DNA from: Thalassomonas haliotis
GTDB lineage: Bacteria > Pseudomonadota > Gammaproteobacteria > Enterobacterales > Alteromonadaceae
Reading direction: 5' to 3'
Assembly: GCF_028657945.1 (NCBI RefSeq)
Contig: NZ_CP059693.1
Location: 6,138,001-6,202,000 of the forward strand
Length of the DNA stretch: 64,000 nt
Made by a program: the position numbers and the translations under genes
The notes under the pieces: generated by a model
What the model saw: only the letters and a program-made list of their open reading frames with translations
Databases searched by the model: none
Told to the model about the DNA's origin: nothing
Shown: piece after piece, positions 45,433 to 55,205 of the stretch
Layout of the letters: the number at the start of each line of letters is the position of its first letter
How positions within the stretch are numbered: position 1 is the stretch's first letter

Positions 45433-47094
45433 GTGAACAGCCATCGTCTTTACCAGATACTGAAAACCTTTTTACAATACGGCTTAGACGAGCTGTTGCC
45501 AAAGCAGGCCCTGCCCTGGTATGTGCGTCTGTTCCGCCATTCCCTGTTCTGGTTAAGGAACAAGCATAAAGACAAGCCGGTTGCGCTGAGGTTCCGCCTG
45601 GCGATTGAATCCCTGGGGCCGGTATTTATTAAATTCGGTCAGATGTTATCTACCCGCCGCGATTTATTGCCGCCGGACTTTGCCGATGAGCTGGCGGCGC
45701 TGCAGGATCAGGTATTACCGTTTGACGGCGAGCAGGCCAAACAGATTATCATTGCCGCCATGGGGGAAGAGGCTTTTAATCTTCACTTCGGCGACTTTGA
45801 CGCGACCCCGCTGGCATCCGCCTCTATCGCCCAGGTGCATACCGCCAGCTTTTATCCCGACGGCAAAGCAGGCCAGGGCCGGGATGTGGTACTTAAGGTC
45901 CTGCGCCCCGGCATCAGTAAAACCATTCTCGCCGACATCAAGGTAATGGCCATGTTTGCCGCCATCGTCGCCCGCTGGTTGCCGGACGGTAAACGCCTGC
46001 GTCCGAAAGAAGTGGTGGCGGAATACCGCAAAACCATCCTGGATGAACTGGACTTAATGCGCGAAGCCGCCAATGCCATCCAGCTGAAACGTAACTTCGA
46101 ACAAGGCAGATCCAGCGATAAGGTCTTGTATGTACCCGGTATTTATAGCGAATACTGCCATAAAAATGTCCTGGTCATGGAACGCATCTATGGCATAGGG
46201 GTCGGTGAAATCGAGGCCCTGCACCAAAAACAGGTCAATATGAAATTATTGGCGGAGCGCGGTGTGGAAGTATTTTTTACCCAGGTCTTTCGCGACAGCT
46301 TCTTCCATGCCGATATGCACCCGGGCAATGTTTTCGTTGATGCCACCACGCCCGAAGATCCCACCTGGATCGCCATCGACTGCGGTATCGTCGGCACATT
46401 AAACCGGGAAGATAAACGTTACCTGGCGGAAAACTTTGTCGCCTTTTTTAACCGGGATTACCGTAAGGTGGCCCAACTGCATGTAGATTCCGGTTGGGTG
46501 CCCTATGAAACCAGTGTCGACGAATTTGAATTTGCCATCCGCACTGTTTGTGAGCCGATTTTCAACAAACCGCTGGCGGAGATCTCCTTCGGCCAGGTGC
46601 TGGTGAACCTGTTTAATACCGCCCGGCGCTTTAATATGGAAGTACAGCCCCAGCTGGTGCTGCTGCAAAAAACCTTGCTTTATATCGAAGGCCTGGGACG
46701 CCAGCTCTATCCGCAACTGGATTTATGGCAAACCGCCAAGCCGTTTCTGGAAAGCTGGGTTAAACAACAAATGGGACCAAAAGCCATTTTCACTAAGGTC
46801 AGGGAAAACCTGCCGTTCTGGAATGAAAAGCTGCCGGAAATGCCGGATCTGGTCTATGACTACCTAAAAGCCGGTAAAGACAGCCAGATACAACAAGCGC
46901 AACTGATCAACCAACTTAACCGCCAGCAGGAACACAACAGCCAAAAATTGCTGTACGCAGTTTTTTCCGGCGCCCTGATCATCAGTGCTACCTTATTATT
47001 TATCGAAAACAATACTTTGCCGGCATTGATACTGGCGGGTGCTGGTGCTGTGATGGCCTTGCTGGCGCTAAAGAAAAAACCAGCCATCGATTAA
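45433..47094 (+). CDS. ubiB: UbiB, ABC1-type atypical kinase/ATPase of ubiquinone synthesis
   Basis: 553 residues (E. coli 546), starting GTG at 45433. ABC1/ADCK family: KxGQ motif in [23 protein letters not shown], Ala-rich loop in [11 protein letters not shown], catalytic [12 protein letters not shown] and metal-binding AIDCGIVG. Two transmembrane helices at the C-terminus (about 505-545) anchor it to the inner membrane. The ATPase activity is thought to help deliver hydrophobic ubiquinone precursors. Confidence 0.96.
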   Translation: MNSHRLYQILKTFLQYGLDELLPKQALPWYVRLFRHSLFWLRNKHKDKPVALRFRLAIESLGPVFIKFGQMLSTRRDLLPPDFADELAALQDQVLPFDGEQAKQIIIAAMGEEAFNLHFGDFDATPLASASIAQVHTASFYPDGKAGQGRDVVLKVLRPGISKTILADIKVMAMFAAIVARWLPDGKRLRPKEVVAEYRKTILDELDLMREAANAIQLKRNFEQGRSSDKVLYVPGIYSEYCHKNVLVMERIYGIGVGEIEALHQKQVNMKLLAERGVEVFFTQVFRDSFFHADMHPGNVFVDATTPEDPTWIAIDCGIVGTLNREDKRYLAENFVAFFNRDYRKVAQLHVDSGWVPYETSVDEFEFAIRTVCEPIFNKPLAEISFGQVLVNLFNTARRFNMEVQPQLVLLQKTLLYIEGLGRQLYPQLDLWQTAKPFLESWVKQQMGPKAIFTKVRENLPFWNEKLPEMPDLVYDYLKAGKDSQIQQAQLINQLNRQQEHNSQKLLYAVFSGALIISATLLFIENNTLPALILAGAGAVMALLALKKKPAID

Positions 47095-47138
47095 CCGCTA
47101 AAAACACGGCTCACCCGGCTTAGGAAATGGCTTGCAAA

Positions 47139-47702
47139 TCAGTCCATTTCCGCCGGATTGATTTTTGCCGTCAGAATATGATCCCGCCACTGACCGGCAA
47201 TCTTCAGATAAGATTTGGCCAGTCCTTCTTTTTCAAAGCCAAGCCGCTGTAGCAAACGCTCACTGCGGATATTTTCAGGCATGTAGTTGGCCATAATCCT
47301 GTGCATGCCCAGCTGCTCGAAAACAAAGGCATTGGTGGCAATCAGCATTTCAGCCATCAGCCCCCGCCCCTGATATTTCTTGGCGACAGAATAGCCGAGG
47401 TAACAGGCCTGGAACGGCCCGTGGATCAAATGACTGTAGGTGGCCAGGGCGACAATTTCATTTTCTCCCGGCCAACAGGCGGCAAAATGCAGCTCCCGGC
47501 CCTGGTTAAAGCCGGTTAACGCCCGGGTCAGCCTTTTTTGCACCTCAGGCCCCTGGTGATAATCCGTTTCCCTGAGCGGCTCCCAGGGTGCCAGGTGCTG
47601 CTCGTTTTCCCGATAATAGTCTTGCAGCAGGGCATAATCTCCCGGCTGCAGCACAGTGATCTGCAAATTTTCCGTGGTCAGTCTCGGCAGGACCTGTATC
47701 AT
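47139..47702 (-). CDS. rimJ: GNAT-family acetyltransferase, RimJ-like
   Basis: 187 residues (E. coli RimJ 194). RimJ acetylates the N-terminus of ribosomal protein S5. The acetyl-CoA-binding loop GYSVAKKYQGRGLMAEM has the R/Q-x-x-G-x-G/A pattern; LGMHRIMANYMPENIRSERLLQRLGFEKEG is the C-terminal GNAT signature. The YYRENEQHLAPWEP segment is typical of RimJ. A good ribosome site (GGGAGG) precedes the start. Other ribosomal-protein acetyltransferases of the family cannot be excluded. Confidence 0.88.
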   Translation of the reverse strand: MIQVLPRLTTENLQITVLQPGDYALLQDYYRENEQHLAPWEPLRETDYHQGPEVQKRLTRALTGFNQGRELHFAACWPGENEIVALATYSHLIHGPFQACYLGYSVAKKYQGRGLMAEMLIATNAFVFEQLGMHRIMANYMPENIRSERLLQRLGFEKEGLAKSYLKIAGQWRDHILTAKINPAEMD

Positions 47703-47732
47703 ATCGCTGTTTGCCTCCCTTGCGGCATTTAG

Positions 47733-49760
47733 CTAGTTTTTCTCGCTTTTCGCTTTAAGCATAGCCCGTAAATTGGCGACCCCGGCTTTGCCTTTTTCCT
47801 GTTTTTGCTCGGCAGTGGGCTGATTCCTGCCACTTTCCCAGTTGAGATCGTCCTGCGGCAATTCGTATAAGAAACGGCTCGGCTCGGTACGGGCCACTTC
47901 ACCGAATTGCCTGCGCTCCCTGGCATAGGTAAAAATCAGCTCCCGCTGCGCCCGGGTAATGCCGACATAAGCCAGGCGACGCTCTTCTTCAACATTGCCT
48001 TCATCAACACTGGTTTGGTGGGGCAACAGGCCTTCTTCCATGCCGATCAAAAATACATAGGGAAACTCCAGCCCTTTAGAGGCATGCAGGGTCATCAGCT
48101 GCACCTGGTCCGCCATATCCTCTTCTTCGTTGCGCTCCATCATATCCCGTAAGGTCAAGCGGGTGACGATTTGCGGTAAGGTCATAGGCTCATCCAGTTC
48201 ACCGCCTGCCAGCATTTCCGTGACCCAGCTAAATAACTGGGTGACATTTTTCATGCGCATTTCCGCGGCCTTGGCGCTGGGAGAAGTATCGTATAACCAG
48301 TCTTCATAGTTAATTTCCCGGATCATCGAGCGCAGTACCGCAGCGGTATCACCGCGCTCGGCATTGTCGGCGGTTTCGACAATCCAGCGGGTAAAGCGCT
48401 GGACACTGGCCAGGCCACGCCCGGTCAGGTGCTGTTCCAAACCCAGTTCAAAGCTGGCGGCAAACATACTGATCTGGCGCATATTGGCGTAGCTGCCCAA
48501 TTTTTCCAAGGTAGTCGGGCCAATTTCACGGCGCGGCACATTCACGATACGCAAAAAGGCATTATCGTCGTCGGGATTCACCAGCACACGTAAATAGGCC
48601 ATGATGTCCTTGATTTCACTGCGGGAAAAAAAGGAAGTGCCGCCGCTGATCTTATAGGGAATACGGTTGGTCATCATCGCCTTTTCCAATAAACGCGACT
48701 GGTGGTTGCCCCGGTACAAGACCGCATAATCCTTAAACTGACTTTTATTCTGGAACCTGTGGCCGATCAGCTCCCCCACCAGGCGTTCCACTTCATTTTC
48801 TTCATTTTTGGTCTGCACCACCCGTAATTCCAGCCCGTAAGCCAGCTCGCTAAACAGCGCCTTGTCATACACATGGGGGTTGTTGGCGATCAATATATTG
48901 GCGCATTTGAGAATACGGCCGCTGGAGCGGTAGTTTTGCTCTAGCTTGATCAGCTTCAAACCGGGGAAGTCCTTACCTAGCTGCACCAGGTTTTCCGGTT
49001 TTGCCCCGCGCCAAGAATAGATAGACTGATCATCGTCTCCCACCACAGTTAAGCGGCCACGCTCGCCGGTGATCAGCTTAACAAATTCATACTGGCTGGC
49101 ATTGGTATCCTGGTATTCGTCCACCAGCATATAACGGATTTTATTTTGCCAGCGCTGGCGTACTTCCGGATAGTTGCGCAGCAATAAGGTCGGAATAAGG
49201 ATCAGATCATCAAAATCCAGGGCGTTATAAGCCTTCATATGCTTCTGGTAACGGGCATAAAACTCGGCATATAAGGCGGCATCGGCATCACCGGCAGTTT
49301 TTAATGCCCCGTCCGGCAACAACAGGTCATTTTTCCAGTTGGAGATCATGCCCTGTAATTTATTTAGCAGGTCCTTATCGCCGTCGAGTTCCTGTTCGGT
49401 GAGTTCCTTTAACAGCGCCAGGGTATCCTGGTCATCAAACAGGGTAAAACCCGGCTTATAACCCAGAGTTTTAATTTCACGGCGCACGATATCCAGGCCC
49501 AGGGAGTGGAAAGTTGACACCGTTAATCCCCGGGTCAGCTCGCGGCCAAGCATTTTACTGACCCGCTCTTTCATTTCCCGGGCGGCCTTATTGGTAAAGG
49601 TTACCGCGGCAATATTTCTCGCCTTGTAGTCACATTTTTGGATCAGATAGGCTATTTTCTGACAAATAACCCCGGTTTTACCACTGCCGGCGCCCGCCAG
49701 TACCAGGCAAGGGCCGCTAACATATTTTACCGCTTCATTTTGTCCGGGATTAAGTTTCAT
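47733..49760 (-). CDS. rep: ATP-dependent DNA helicase Rep
   Basis: 675 residues (E. coli 673). Superfamily 1 3'-5' helicase that clears nucleoproteins ahead of the replisome. Begins [20 protein letters not shown] with Walker [12 protein letters not shown], then [60 protein letters not shown] and the C-terminal [18 protein letters not shown] and [11 protein letters not shown]. The [14 protein letters not shown] segment and length point to Rep, not UvrD. Divergent from ubiK. Confidence 0.97.
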   Translation of the reverse strand: MKLNPGQNEAVKYVSGPCLVLAGAGSGKTGVICQKIAYLIQKCDYKARNIAAVTFTNKAAREMKERVSKMLGRELTRGLTVSTFHSLGLDIVRREIKTLGYKPGFTLFDDQDTLALLKELTEQELDGDKDLLNKLQGMISNWKNDLLLPDGALKTAGDADAALYAEFYARYQKHMKAYNALDFDDLILIPTLLLRNYPEVRQRWQNKIRYMLVDEYQDTNASQYEFVKLITGERGRLTVVGDDDQSIYSWRGAKPENLVQLGKDFPGLKLIKLEQNYRSSGRILKCANILIANNPHVYDKALFSELAYGLELRVVQTKNEENEVERLVGELIGHRFQNKSQFKDYAVLYRGNHQSRLLEKAMMTNRIPYKISGGTSFFSRSEIKDIMAYLRVLVNPDDDNAFLRIVNVPRREIGPTTLEKLGSYANMRQISMFAASFELGLEQHLTGRGLASVQRFTRWIVETADNAERGDTAAVLRSMIREINYEDWLYDTSPSAKAAEMRMKNVTQLFSWVTEMLAGGELDEPMTLPQIVTRLTLRDMMERNEEEDMADQVQLMTLHASKGLEFPYVFLIGMEEGLLPHQTSVDEGNVEEERRLAYVGITRAQRELIFTYARERRQFGEVARTEPSRFLYELPQDDLNWESGRNQPTAEQKQEKGKAGVANLRAMLKAKSEKN

Positions 49761-50047
49761 ATTGGATCAGTTTTCTAAAAAATTTACAGGTTATCGAATG
49801 CTTTTCAGGGAAATGCTATCCGCCGTCAGCCTATAGCTAAATCTTATGCCTACAGTAAGGCGGCTCAAGCAGAACGGCCAGGATATGCATCATGGCGATT
49901 ATGAAAGCGCAGATTTTACCCTTTTTTTGCCCCGGGCAACATCCGTCTTTTGATATTGGGGCAAGAAATTTGCCCAATAACTTTATACTCGCGCCCTAAA
50001 AGTGTTTACAATAGGCGCAAGTACAGCAGATAAAGCAGCTTAGCCCT

Positions 50048-50353
50048 ATGTTAAACGCTAAAAAAATTGAAGAAATAGCCCGTCAGGTCACGGATTCCAT
50101 CCCGCCGGGATTAAAGACCATAGCCAACGACTTCGAAGATAAGACCAAAACCGTCTTGCAACGTAAATTGTCTCAATTAGATGTGGTCACCCGGGAAGAA
50201 TTTGATGTGCAAACCCAGGTATTAATTAAAACCCGCGCCCAGCTGAACATGTTGGAAAATAAGATTGCCGAGCTTGAAGCCAGCCTGCAAGAGAAAAAAA
50301 CAGCACATCCGCTGGAGAACAGCCCTGAGAATAACCAAGCAGGAGAAGCATAA
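50048..50353 (+). CDS. ubiK: Ubiquinone biosynthesis accessory factor UbiK
   Basis: 101 residues (E. coli YqiC/UbiK about 96). KKIEEIARQVTDSIPPGLK is the family's amphipathic N-terminus and LDVVTREEFDVQTQVLIKTR followed by AQLNMLENKIAELEASL is the trimeric coiled coil. It binds membranes and partners UbiJ to stimulate aerobic ubiquinone synthesis. The genes for both partners are within this window. Confidence 0.93.
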   Translation: MLNAKKIEEIARQVTDSIPPGLKTIANDFEDKTKTVLQRKLSQLDVVTREEFDVQTQVLIKTRAQLNMLENKIAELEASLQEKKTAHPLENSPENNQAGEA

Positions 50354-50422
50354 GCGTTTGCTTTCCGCTTTTAACTGGCCGCCCCAAGCTTGATAACGGC
50401 GGCCAGAAAATAGACCAACGCC

Positions 50423-51142
50423 TTAATGTTTAAACAGTTTCCTTTCCAGCACAAAGCCCATAATGCCCGCAGAGAACAATAACACCGCTAAGATTTGTAG
50501 TAAGGCATTGATAAATCTCGGCACCTGCTCTTGCTTATCTAACTGGTAGACACGAATACCGCCGCTGACCTGCTCGGTGAAATGCGGCCCTAAATGCTCC
50601 CGGATTAACTGGTATTTGACATCCTTGCGCTGCGCCATTTCTATTTTTTTCTTAAGGTGAAGCCTGCGATGCTCTTCACCGCTCTCTGCTATCAGCCTGG
50701 ACCAACTTCTGAAAATATCTTTGGGCTCACCGGGCAGCACCACCCCCTGGGACTCATACTGGTAACGCACTTCACTGAACAGCAGAGTACTGAAACCGGC
50801 GTAAAACAAGGTAACCGCCAGCACTATCAGGCCACTGCAGGCATATAAATAACGCCGCTGCCGTTGCCCCTGTTGTAGTTGCTGGCGATTCAGCCAGTTG
50901 TCAATATCCGGGATCCGGCTTAATTGCCCCCGGCAGGTGTTTAGATCAAAACGTTTCAGGAACTGGCTTAGTTCCAGGTTAAAGGCCTTAAGTAAACTTC
51001 TGAAAATCTCGTTGGACGGCACCGACTTATCATTTTCCAGCTTGGATAAATAAGATTGTTCTATTCCCGCCAGCTCCGCCAATTCCGGTTGGCTTAATCC
51101 CAGCTCATGCCTGAGTTGTTTGAATTGTTCACCGAGTGTCAT
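50423..51142 (-). CDS. Membrane-bound XRE-family regulator
   Basis: 239 residues. N-terminal Cro/C1 helix-turn-helix (about 7-60, QLRHELGLSQPELAELAGIE, SYLSKLENDKSVPSNEIF). Then a transmembrane segment (about 97-117, YLYACSGLIVLAVTLFYAGF), a periplasmic stretch of about 90 residues and a second transmembrane segment (about 212-234). A DNA-binding domain tied to a two-helix membrane domain suggests direct sensing of an outside or membrane signal. Target unknown; its neighbours rep, ubiK and a LysE-type exporter give no clear clue. Confidence 0.82.
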   Translation of the reverse strand: MTLGEQFKQLRHELGLSQPELAELAGIEQSYLSKLENDKSVPSNEIFRSLLKAFNLELSQFLKRFDLNTCRGQLSRIPDIDNWLNRQQLQQGQRQRRYLYACSGLIVLAVTLFYAGFSTLLFSEVRYQYESQGVVLPGEPKDIFRSWSRLIAESGEEHRRLHLKKKIEMAQRKDVKYQLIREHLGPHFTEQVSGGIRVYQLDKQEQVPRFINALLQILAVLLFSAGIMGFVLERKLFKH

Positions 51143-51334
51143 AGTGATCCCTTATATAAAATAATTGCCTGTAAAATCTTTCCAGAGAAAGAAGCTATAG
51201 CGCCGGCTGCTGAAGGCTATTCTTGGTTATTCCTGCCGGGATAAAAAGCAGAATATTGGCGAATAACCGGGAATCCAGGCCAAAAAGGTGAAAAAATCAA
51301 CAAAAATACAGAGAATAAAAGCAGAAAAAGCGGA

Positions 51335-51976
51335 TTAATTAATTTTCGATGTCAGCAGTTTTAACCCCAAAGCAATCATGGCGCCGCCTAAAACCCTGTC
51401 TATCCAATGGCCAAAACGTTGAAAACCGGCATTGACCTTAGGCCTGGAAAGCAACAGCACCACGCTGGAAAACCAGCCCAGCTGGATCACCATCATCCAG
51501 ACACCGTATACCGCAATTTGATATAAAGGCATATCCGGTGATAACACTAAAGTAAAAAGGGAAACAAAATAAACCGGAGCCTTGGGATTGAGGGCATTGC
51601 ATAAAAAACCTGACCCTATGCTTTTTGCCGAACCCGGACGGGTGCTTTGCTCCGGCTCTGGTTGCGTATCAGTAGCACTTTGTGGCTGGGCTTTTGATTT
51701 TAGCCCCTGGTACCCCAGATATAACAAATAGCCGCCGCCGAGAATTTTAATTGCCCACAAGGCCATGGCAGAGTTGGCAATCACAGCCGCCAGGCCAAAG
51801 GCAGAATAAACGATATGAATCGACAGGCCTAAAGTAATGCCAAGGCTGATCAGCAGGCCGGTCTTTTTACCATGGCGCAGGGTTTGTTGGGAAACCAGGA
51901 CAAAGTCAGGCCCGGGAGAAGCCGCCGCCAACAGATGTATTGAGGTGATCAATAATAATCCGGTAAATAAATCCAT
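51335..51976 (-). CDS. LysE/RhtB-family amino-acid exporter
   Basis: 213 residues with about six hydrophobic helices. N-terminal LLAAASPGPDFVLVSQQTLRHG contains the family signature (SPGPD) followed by a Gly-rich helix, a central polar loop (KSKAQPQSATDTQPEPEQ) and GFLCNALNPKAPVYFVSLF, the second conserved signature (NPKAxxFF). It would export an amino acid or derivative across the inner membrane. The substrate is not predictable. Confidence 0.88.
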   Translation of the reverse strand: MDLFTGLLLITSIHLLAAASPGPDFVLVSQQTLRHGKKTGLLISLGITLGLSIHIVYSAFGLAAVIANSAMALWAIKILGGGYLLYLGYQGLKSKAQPQSATDTQPEPEQSTRPGSAKSIGSGFLCNALNPKAPVYFVSLFTLVLSPDMPLYQIAVYGVWMMVIQLGWFSSVVLLLSRPKVNAGFQRFGHWIDRVLGGAMIALGLKLLTSKIN

Positions 51977-52016
51977 CGGGACTCCCTAAGGTTATCTAAG
52001 TTAGTACTTATCTCAA

Positions 52017-52087
52017 AAAACTGTGTCTCCGCCGCTACCTCAGTACTATCTCAGTACTATCTCAGTACGAAAGGGAGACACAGTTTT
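52017..52087 (-). terminator. Long-stem terminator with triplicated loop, after the M18 aminopeptidase
   Basis: AAAACTGTGTCTCC pairs with GGAGACACAGTTTT (14 bp perfect) around a 43-base loop. On the minus strand it begins 7 bases past the aminopeptidase stop and ends in a T run. The loop carries CTCAGTACTAT, CTCAGTACTAT, CTCAGTAC in tandem (52039-52068). Confidence 0.85.
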
Positions 52088-52093
52088 ATACCA

Positions 52094-53506
52094 TTAATAT
52101 TGGTAAAAAGCACTCATGGCCCGGTACAGGGAATAGATATCCACTTTCGAACTCAGGGCATAGGGAGAGTGAATAGATAAGACCGGCACGCCGAAATCGA
52201 TCACTTCCATATTGTCTTTAGACAAGCTGCTGCCGATAGTACCACCGGAAGCTTTCCCCTTATAGGTACTGGTTTGCCATAAGATATCCGCTTTATCTAA
52301 ATAACTGCGGGTCCAGGCGATATATTCAGAGTTGGCATTAAAGCCGCCGCCATACAGCTTAAGGTTAACCCCTTGTCCCAGGCGCGGGGCATTGCCCAGA
52401 TCCCAGACCCCCGGCCAGTTAGGATTCACCCCGGGATTAACATCGGTAGAGATAACCTTAGTATTTTTCAGTGCCTGGCGTAAGAAATGATCGTTATAAT
52501 CGCCGCCTTTATTGAGGTAAAGCATCTCAGAAATCAAGTCCACCAGGTAGGTAGACTTAGCACCGGTATTATTGATATTGCCGACTTCTTCGTTATCCAC
52601 CAGAAAGGCCATCGCGGTATATTCCGGAGTTTTCTGCTCCAGTATGGCTTTAACCGAGGCAAAAGCCGCCAGCTTGTCGTCCTGGCCATAAGCGGCGATC
52701 ATAGCACGGTCGATACCGACATCCCGCGGTTTCATCGCCGGTACCAGCGCCAACTCGGCCGAGACCAGATCCGAGAGGGAAATATCATATTCAGCTTTTA
52801 AAAAATCAATCACCTGCTGTTTTACCTGCGAGTTTTTACCCGGCTTAGAGGCAATGATGGCATCGAGCTCTTCTTTTTTGATCACCTCGCGGTTCGATCT
52901 TTTACGGTATTCCTGATCCACATGCGGGGCCAGATCCGGCACCATAAACACAGGATCGTCGGCATCAAGGCCAATGGAAATTTTCACCCGGCTGCCGTCT
53001 TTTTTATCAACATGCCCCACCAGGGCCAGCGGTATATTAACCCACTGGTAATTTTTAATACCGCCGTGGATATAGGTTTGCACCAGGGCAAAACCTTCTT
53101 TTTCATATAAAGGGCGGCCTTTTAGCTCAATTCTCGGAGAATCGATATGGGAGCCGACAATACGTACCCCCTGGGTTAACGGCTTTTCACCGATCACTAT
53201 CAAATTCATCGCCCGGCCGCGGTTGATATCATAAAAACGCGCTCCCGGGGTTAATACGCTGTCGCTTTTCAGCGCTTTAAAACCCTGGGCTTCCACCAGT
53301 TTTATCGTTTCATCGACAAAACTGATTTCGGTTCTGGCCTTGTGGATAAAAGCCTTGTAGTCACTGGCATAACTTTCAACTTGCCTAAGTTCTTTTTTGG
53401 ACATTGCCAGCCAGGAAGACTTTTCTTCTGCCGCCAGGGAAAGTGGCGCACTAAACGCCAAACCGGTCGCCAGCATAAGGCCGGCAGCTTTAAATACCTT
53501 GTTCAT
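52094..53506 (-). CDS. Secreted M18-family zinc aminopeptidase
   Basis: 470 residues. Signal peptide ending near SLAAEEKSS. Then the M18 (aspartyl aminopeptidase/aminopeptidase I) fold: GSHIDSPRIELKG with zinc His and Asp, FLVDNEEVGNINNTGAKS with the catalytic and zinc Glu, STDVNPGVNPNWPG and the final zinc His in SIHSPYALSSKVD. M18 enzymes are usually cytosolic and dodecameric; export is unusual and fits a role in finishing peptides released by the subtilases. I use the ATG at 53506; another lies 6 bases upstream. Confidence 0.9.
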   Translation of the reverse strand: MNKVFKAAGLMLATGLAFSAPLSLAAEEKSSWLAMSKKELRQVESYASDYKAFIHKARTEISFVDETIKLVEAQGFKALKSDSVLTPGARFYDINRGRAMNLIVIGEKPLTQGVRIVGSHIDSPRIELKGRPLYEKEGFALVQTYIHGGIKNYQWVNIPLALVGHVDKKDGSRVKISIGLDADDPVFMVPDLAPHVDQEYRKRSNREVIKKEELDAIIASKPGKNSQVKQQVIDFLKAEYDISLSDLVSAELALVPAMKPRDVGIDRAMIAAYGQDDKLAAFASVKAILEQKTPEYTAMAFLVDNEEVGNINNTGAKSTYLVDLISEMLYLNKGGDYNDHFLRQALKNTKVISTDVNPGVNPNWPGVWDLGNAPRLGQGVNLKLYGGGFNANSEYIAWTRSYLDKADILWQTSTYKGKASGGTIGSSLSKDNMEVIDFGVPVLSIHSPYALSSKVDIYSLYRAMSAFYQY

Positions 53507-53744
53507 AAACATACTACCTGAATAAATATCTGCTTATAGTAAGCTAAGTGGCAGGGGAATCAAATGCCAATAAATCATTTTGTTACCATAAAAATTTACG
53601 CTTATGCCGGTTTTTTCTCTGGAAAAACAGCCGGCCACAGGAGCAATTCTCAGCCAAAAACACATAAAAAAAGCTTCAGGAAATTGAACAACTTATCGAC
53701 ACCTCTTGATGTAACCGGCTATTTTTTATAGAAAAAACAATTTA

Positions 53745-53773
53745 TTAACATAGTTTGTCAGCTATGCTATCAT
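53745..53773 (+). promoter_or_regulatory. Promoter of the peptide-export genes
   Basis: TTAACA, 17-base spacer, TATCAT, ending 34 bases before the HlyD-type start. The spacer contains the symmetrical pair ATAG and CTAT flanking TTTGTCAG. Confidence 0.65.
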
Positions 53774-53807
53774 GCTTTTGATTCAGTAAGAGCCCGTAGT
53801 AATTGTT

Positions 53808-55052
53808 ATGGATAACCTTTTCCGTCCCGAAGTATTAGAAAAAAAACGCCACAGACTGGACGGAGCCGTCAGCTTAGTTCAGCCGCCGCTGTTTAAATCC
53901 TTTGCCCTGCTAATGGTTTTTATCGTTTTCATTAGCCTGGTTTATCTCTCTATCGGCAGCTATACCCGCAAAGAAAGGGTCAGCGGCATGCTGCAGCCGG
54001 ACAGCGGCCTGGTCAAATTAACCGCACCGCAATCGGGTATTATCACCCAGTTACTGGTACAGGAAGGCCAGGCGGTGCAAAAAGATCAGCCTTTGCTGCG
54101 CATCACCTCGGAAAAACATGGCGCCGAGGGCTTTGAACTGAACCAGTCACTGATCAACCAGTACCAGTTCCAGATCACCACTTTAGAACAGCAAAAAAGC
54201 AAGCAGCAAACCCAGCACCAGCTGCAGATCACTGAGCTGGAAAATAAGCTCAGTAATTTTAAAAAACGCCTGCAGCAGCTGGACCTGCAAAAAGAGATTT
54301 TCGACAAGCGTATCGCCATCAACAAAGAAATCGTGTTGCAGGTATCCACTTTGGCGGGCACGGGGTATATTTCCGATCTCGAACTGAAAAAACAAAAAGA
54401 TTCCCTGTTGTCACTGGACCAGCAAGCTTCCGGCATCCGCTCGGAGCGATTGAGCATTAATGATCAAATTGAACAGATAGAGAACCAGCTGGCCCAATTG
54501 CCAATTGAACAGGCCAAGCTCAGCAACCAGATCAATACCCAACTGGCGGAAACCAGGCTGCAGCTGGCAACCATCAAACAACAGCGCCTCGGTGAATTAA
54601 GGGCGCCCGCCGACGGCATCATTTCCGGCTTACTGGCCAAAACGGGAAAATCGGTACTCACCAACCAGAACCTGCTGAGCATTCTGCCCGATGGCAGCGC
54701 CATGCAGGCGGTGATTTATGTGCCGACCTCGGCGTTTGGTTTTATCAACAACGGCCAGAAAACCCGGTTAAGATACCATGCCTTCCCTTATGAAAAGTTT
54801 GGTATTTATGACGGCACTATTTCAGAAATCAGCACCAGTGTGATTTTACCGGATGAGCTTGAGACCCCGGGACTGATCAATCAGCCTTCCTACCGTGTGG
54901 TAGTGGACCTGGCACATCAGAATATAAATGCCTATGGCAAAGAAATTTCCCTGCGCTCCGGCATGATGCTCGACGCCGATATTATTATCGAAGAGCGCTC
55001 GTTATTACACTGGTTATTCGATCCTGTGCTCAGCATTAAGGGCCAGTTATAA
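53808..55052 (+). CDS. HlyD-family membrane-fusion protein of a peptide exporter
   Basis: 414 residues. An N-terminal cytosolic tail, one transmembrane helix (about 31-50, LLMVFIVFISLVYLSIG), then RKERVSGMLQPDSGLVKLTA opening a lipoyl/barrel-sandwich domain (SGIITQLLVQEGQAVQKDQPLLRI), a long coiled coil (about 110-245) and the returning half-lipoyl segment GELRAPADGIISGLLAKTGK. This is the CvaA/HlyD adaptor type bridging an inner-membrane ABC exporter to an outer-membrane channel. The ABC partner follows; no TolC-type gene is in the window. Confidence 0.92.
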   Translation: MDNLFRPEVLEKKRHRLDGAVSLVQPPLFKSFALLMVFIVFISLVYLSIGSYTRKERVSGMLQPDSGLVKLTAPQSGIITQLLVQEGQAVQKDQPLLRITSEKHGAEGFELNQSLINQYQFQITTLEQQKSKQQTQHQLQITELENKLSNFKKRLQQLDLQKEIFDKRIAINKEIVLQVSTLAGTGYISDLELKKQKDSLLSLDQQASGIRSERLSINDQIEQIENQLAQLPIEQAKLSNQINTQLAETRLQLATIKQQRLGELRAPADGIISGLLAKTGKSVLTNQNLLSILPDGSAMQAVIYVPTSAFGFINNGQKTRLRYHAFPYEKFGIYDGTISEISTSVILPDELETPGLINQPSYRVVVDLAHQNINAYGKEISLRSGMMLDADIIIEERSLLHWLFDPVLSIKGQL

Positions 55053-55202
55053 ATGTTCTCAACCCCGGCAAGCTCATTATTTGGCTCGGCAGTTATCTCG
55101 ACAACTAGCTCGACTCTTGGCCCGACTCTTAACCCGACTCTTTACTCGGTAACTAGCCCATTAACACCTATGTACCAATTATCAGCCAAGGACTGTAACT
55201 AG
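55053..55202 (+). CDS. Possible small Ser/Thr-rich peptide filling the hlyD-transporter gap
   Basis: A 49-codon uninterrupted frame that begins directly after the HlyD-type stop and ends 3 bases before the transporter start. The product is Ser/Thr/Leu-rich, with three in-frame 12-base repeats at 55110-55145 encoding STLGP, TLNP, TLYS. It has no recognisable domain, Cys, or double-Gly motif, and no strong ribosome site of its own. It could be a translational bridge or a chance frame kept open by the repeats. Confidence 0.35.
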   Translation: MFSTPASSLFGSAVISTTSSTLGPTLNPTLYSVTSPLTPMYQLSAKDCN

Positions 55203-55205
55203 ATT

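Noticed and set aside
53608-53691. 27-codon plus-strand frame before the HlyD-type gene, tested as a second exported peptide
   Set aside because: No double-Gly site and no leader character, and no ribosome site.
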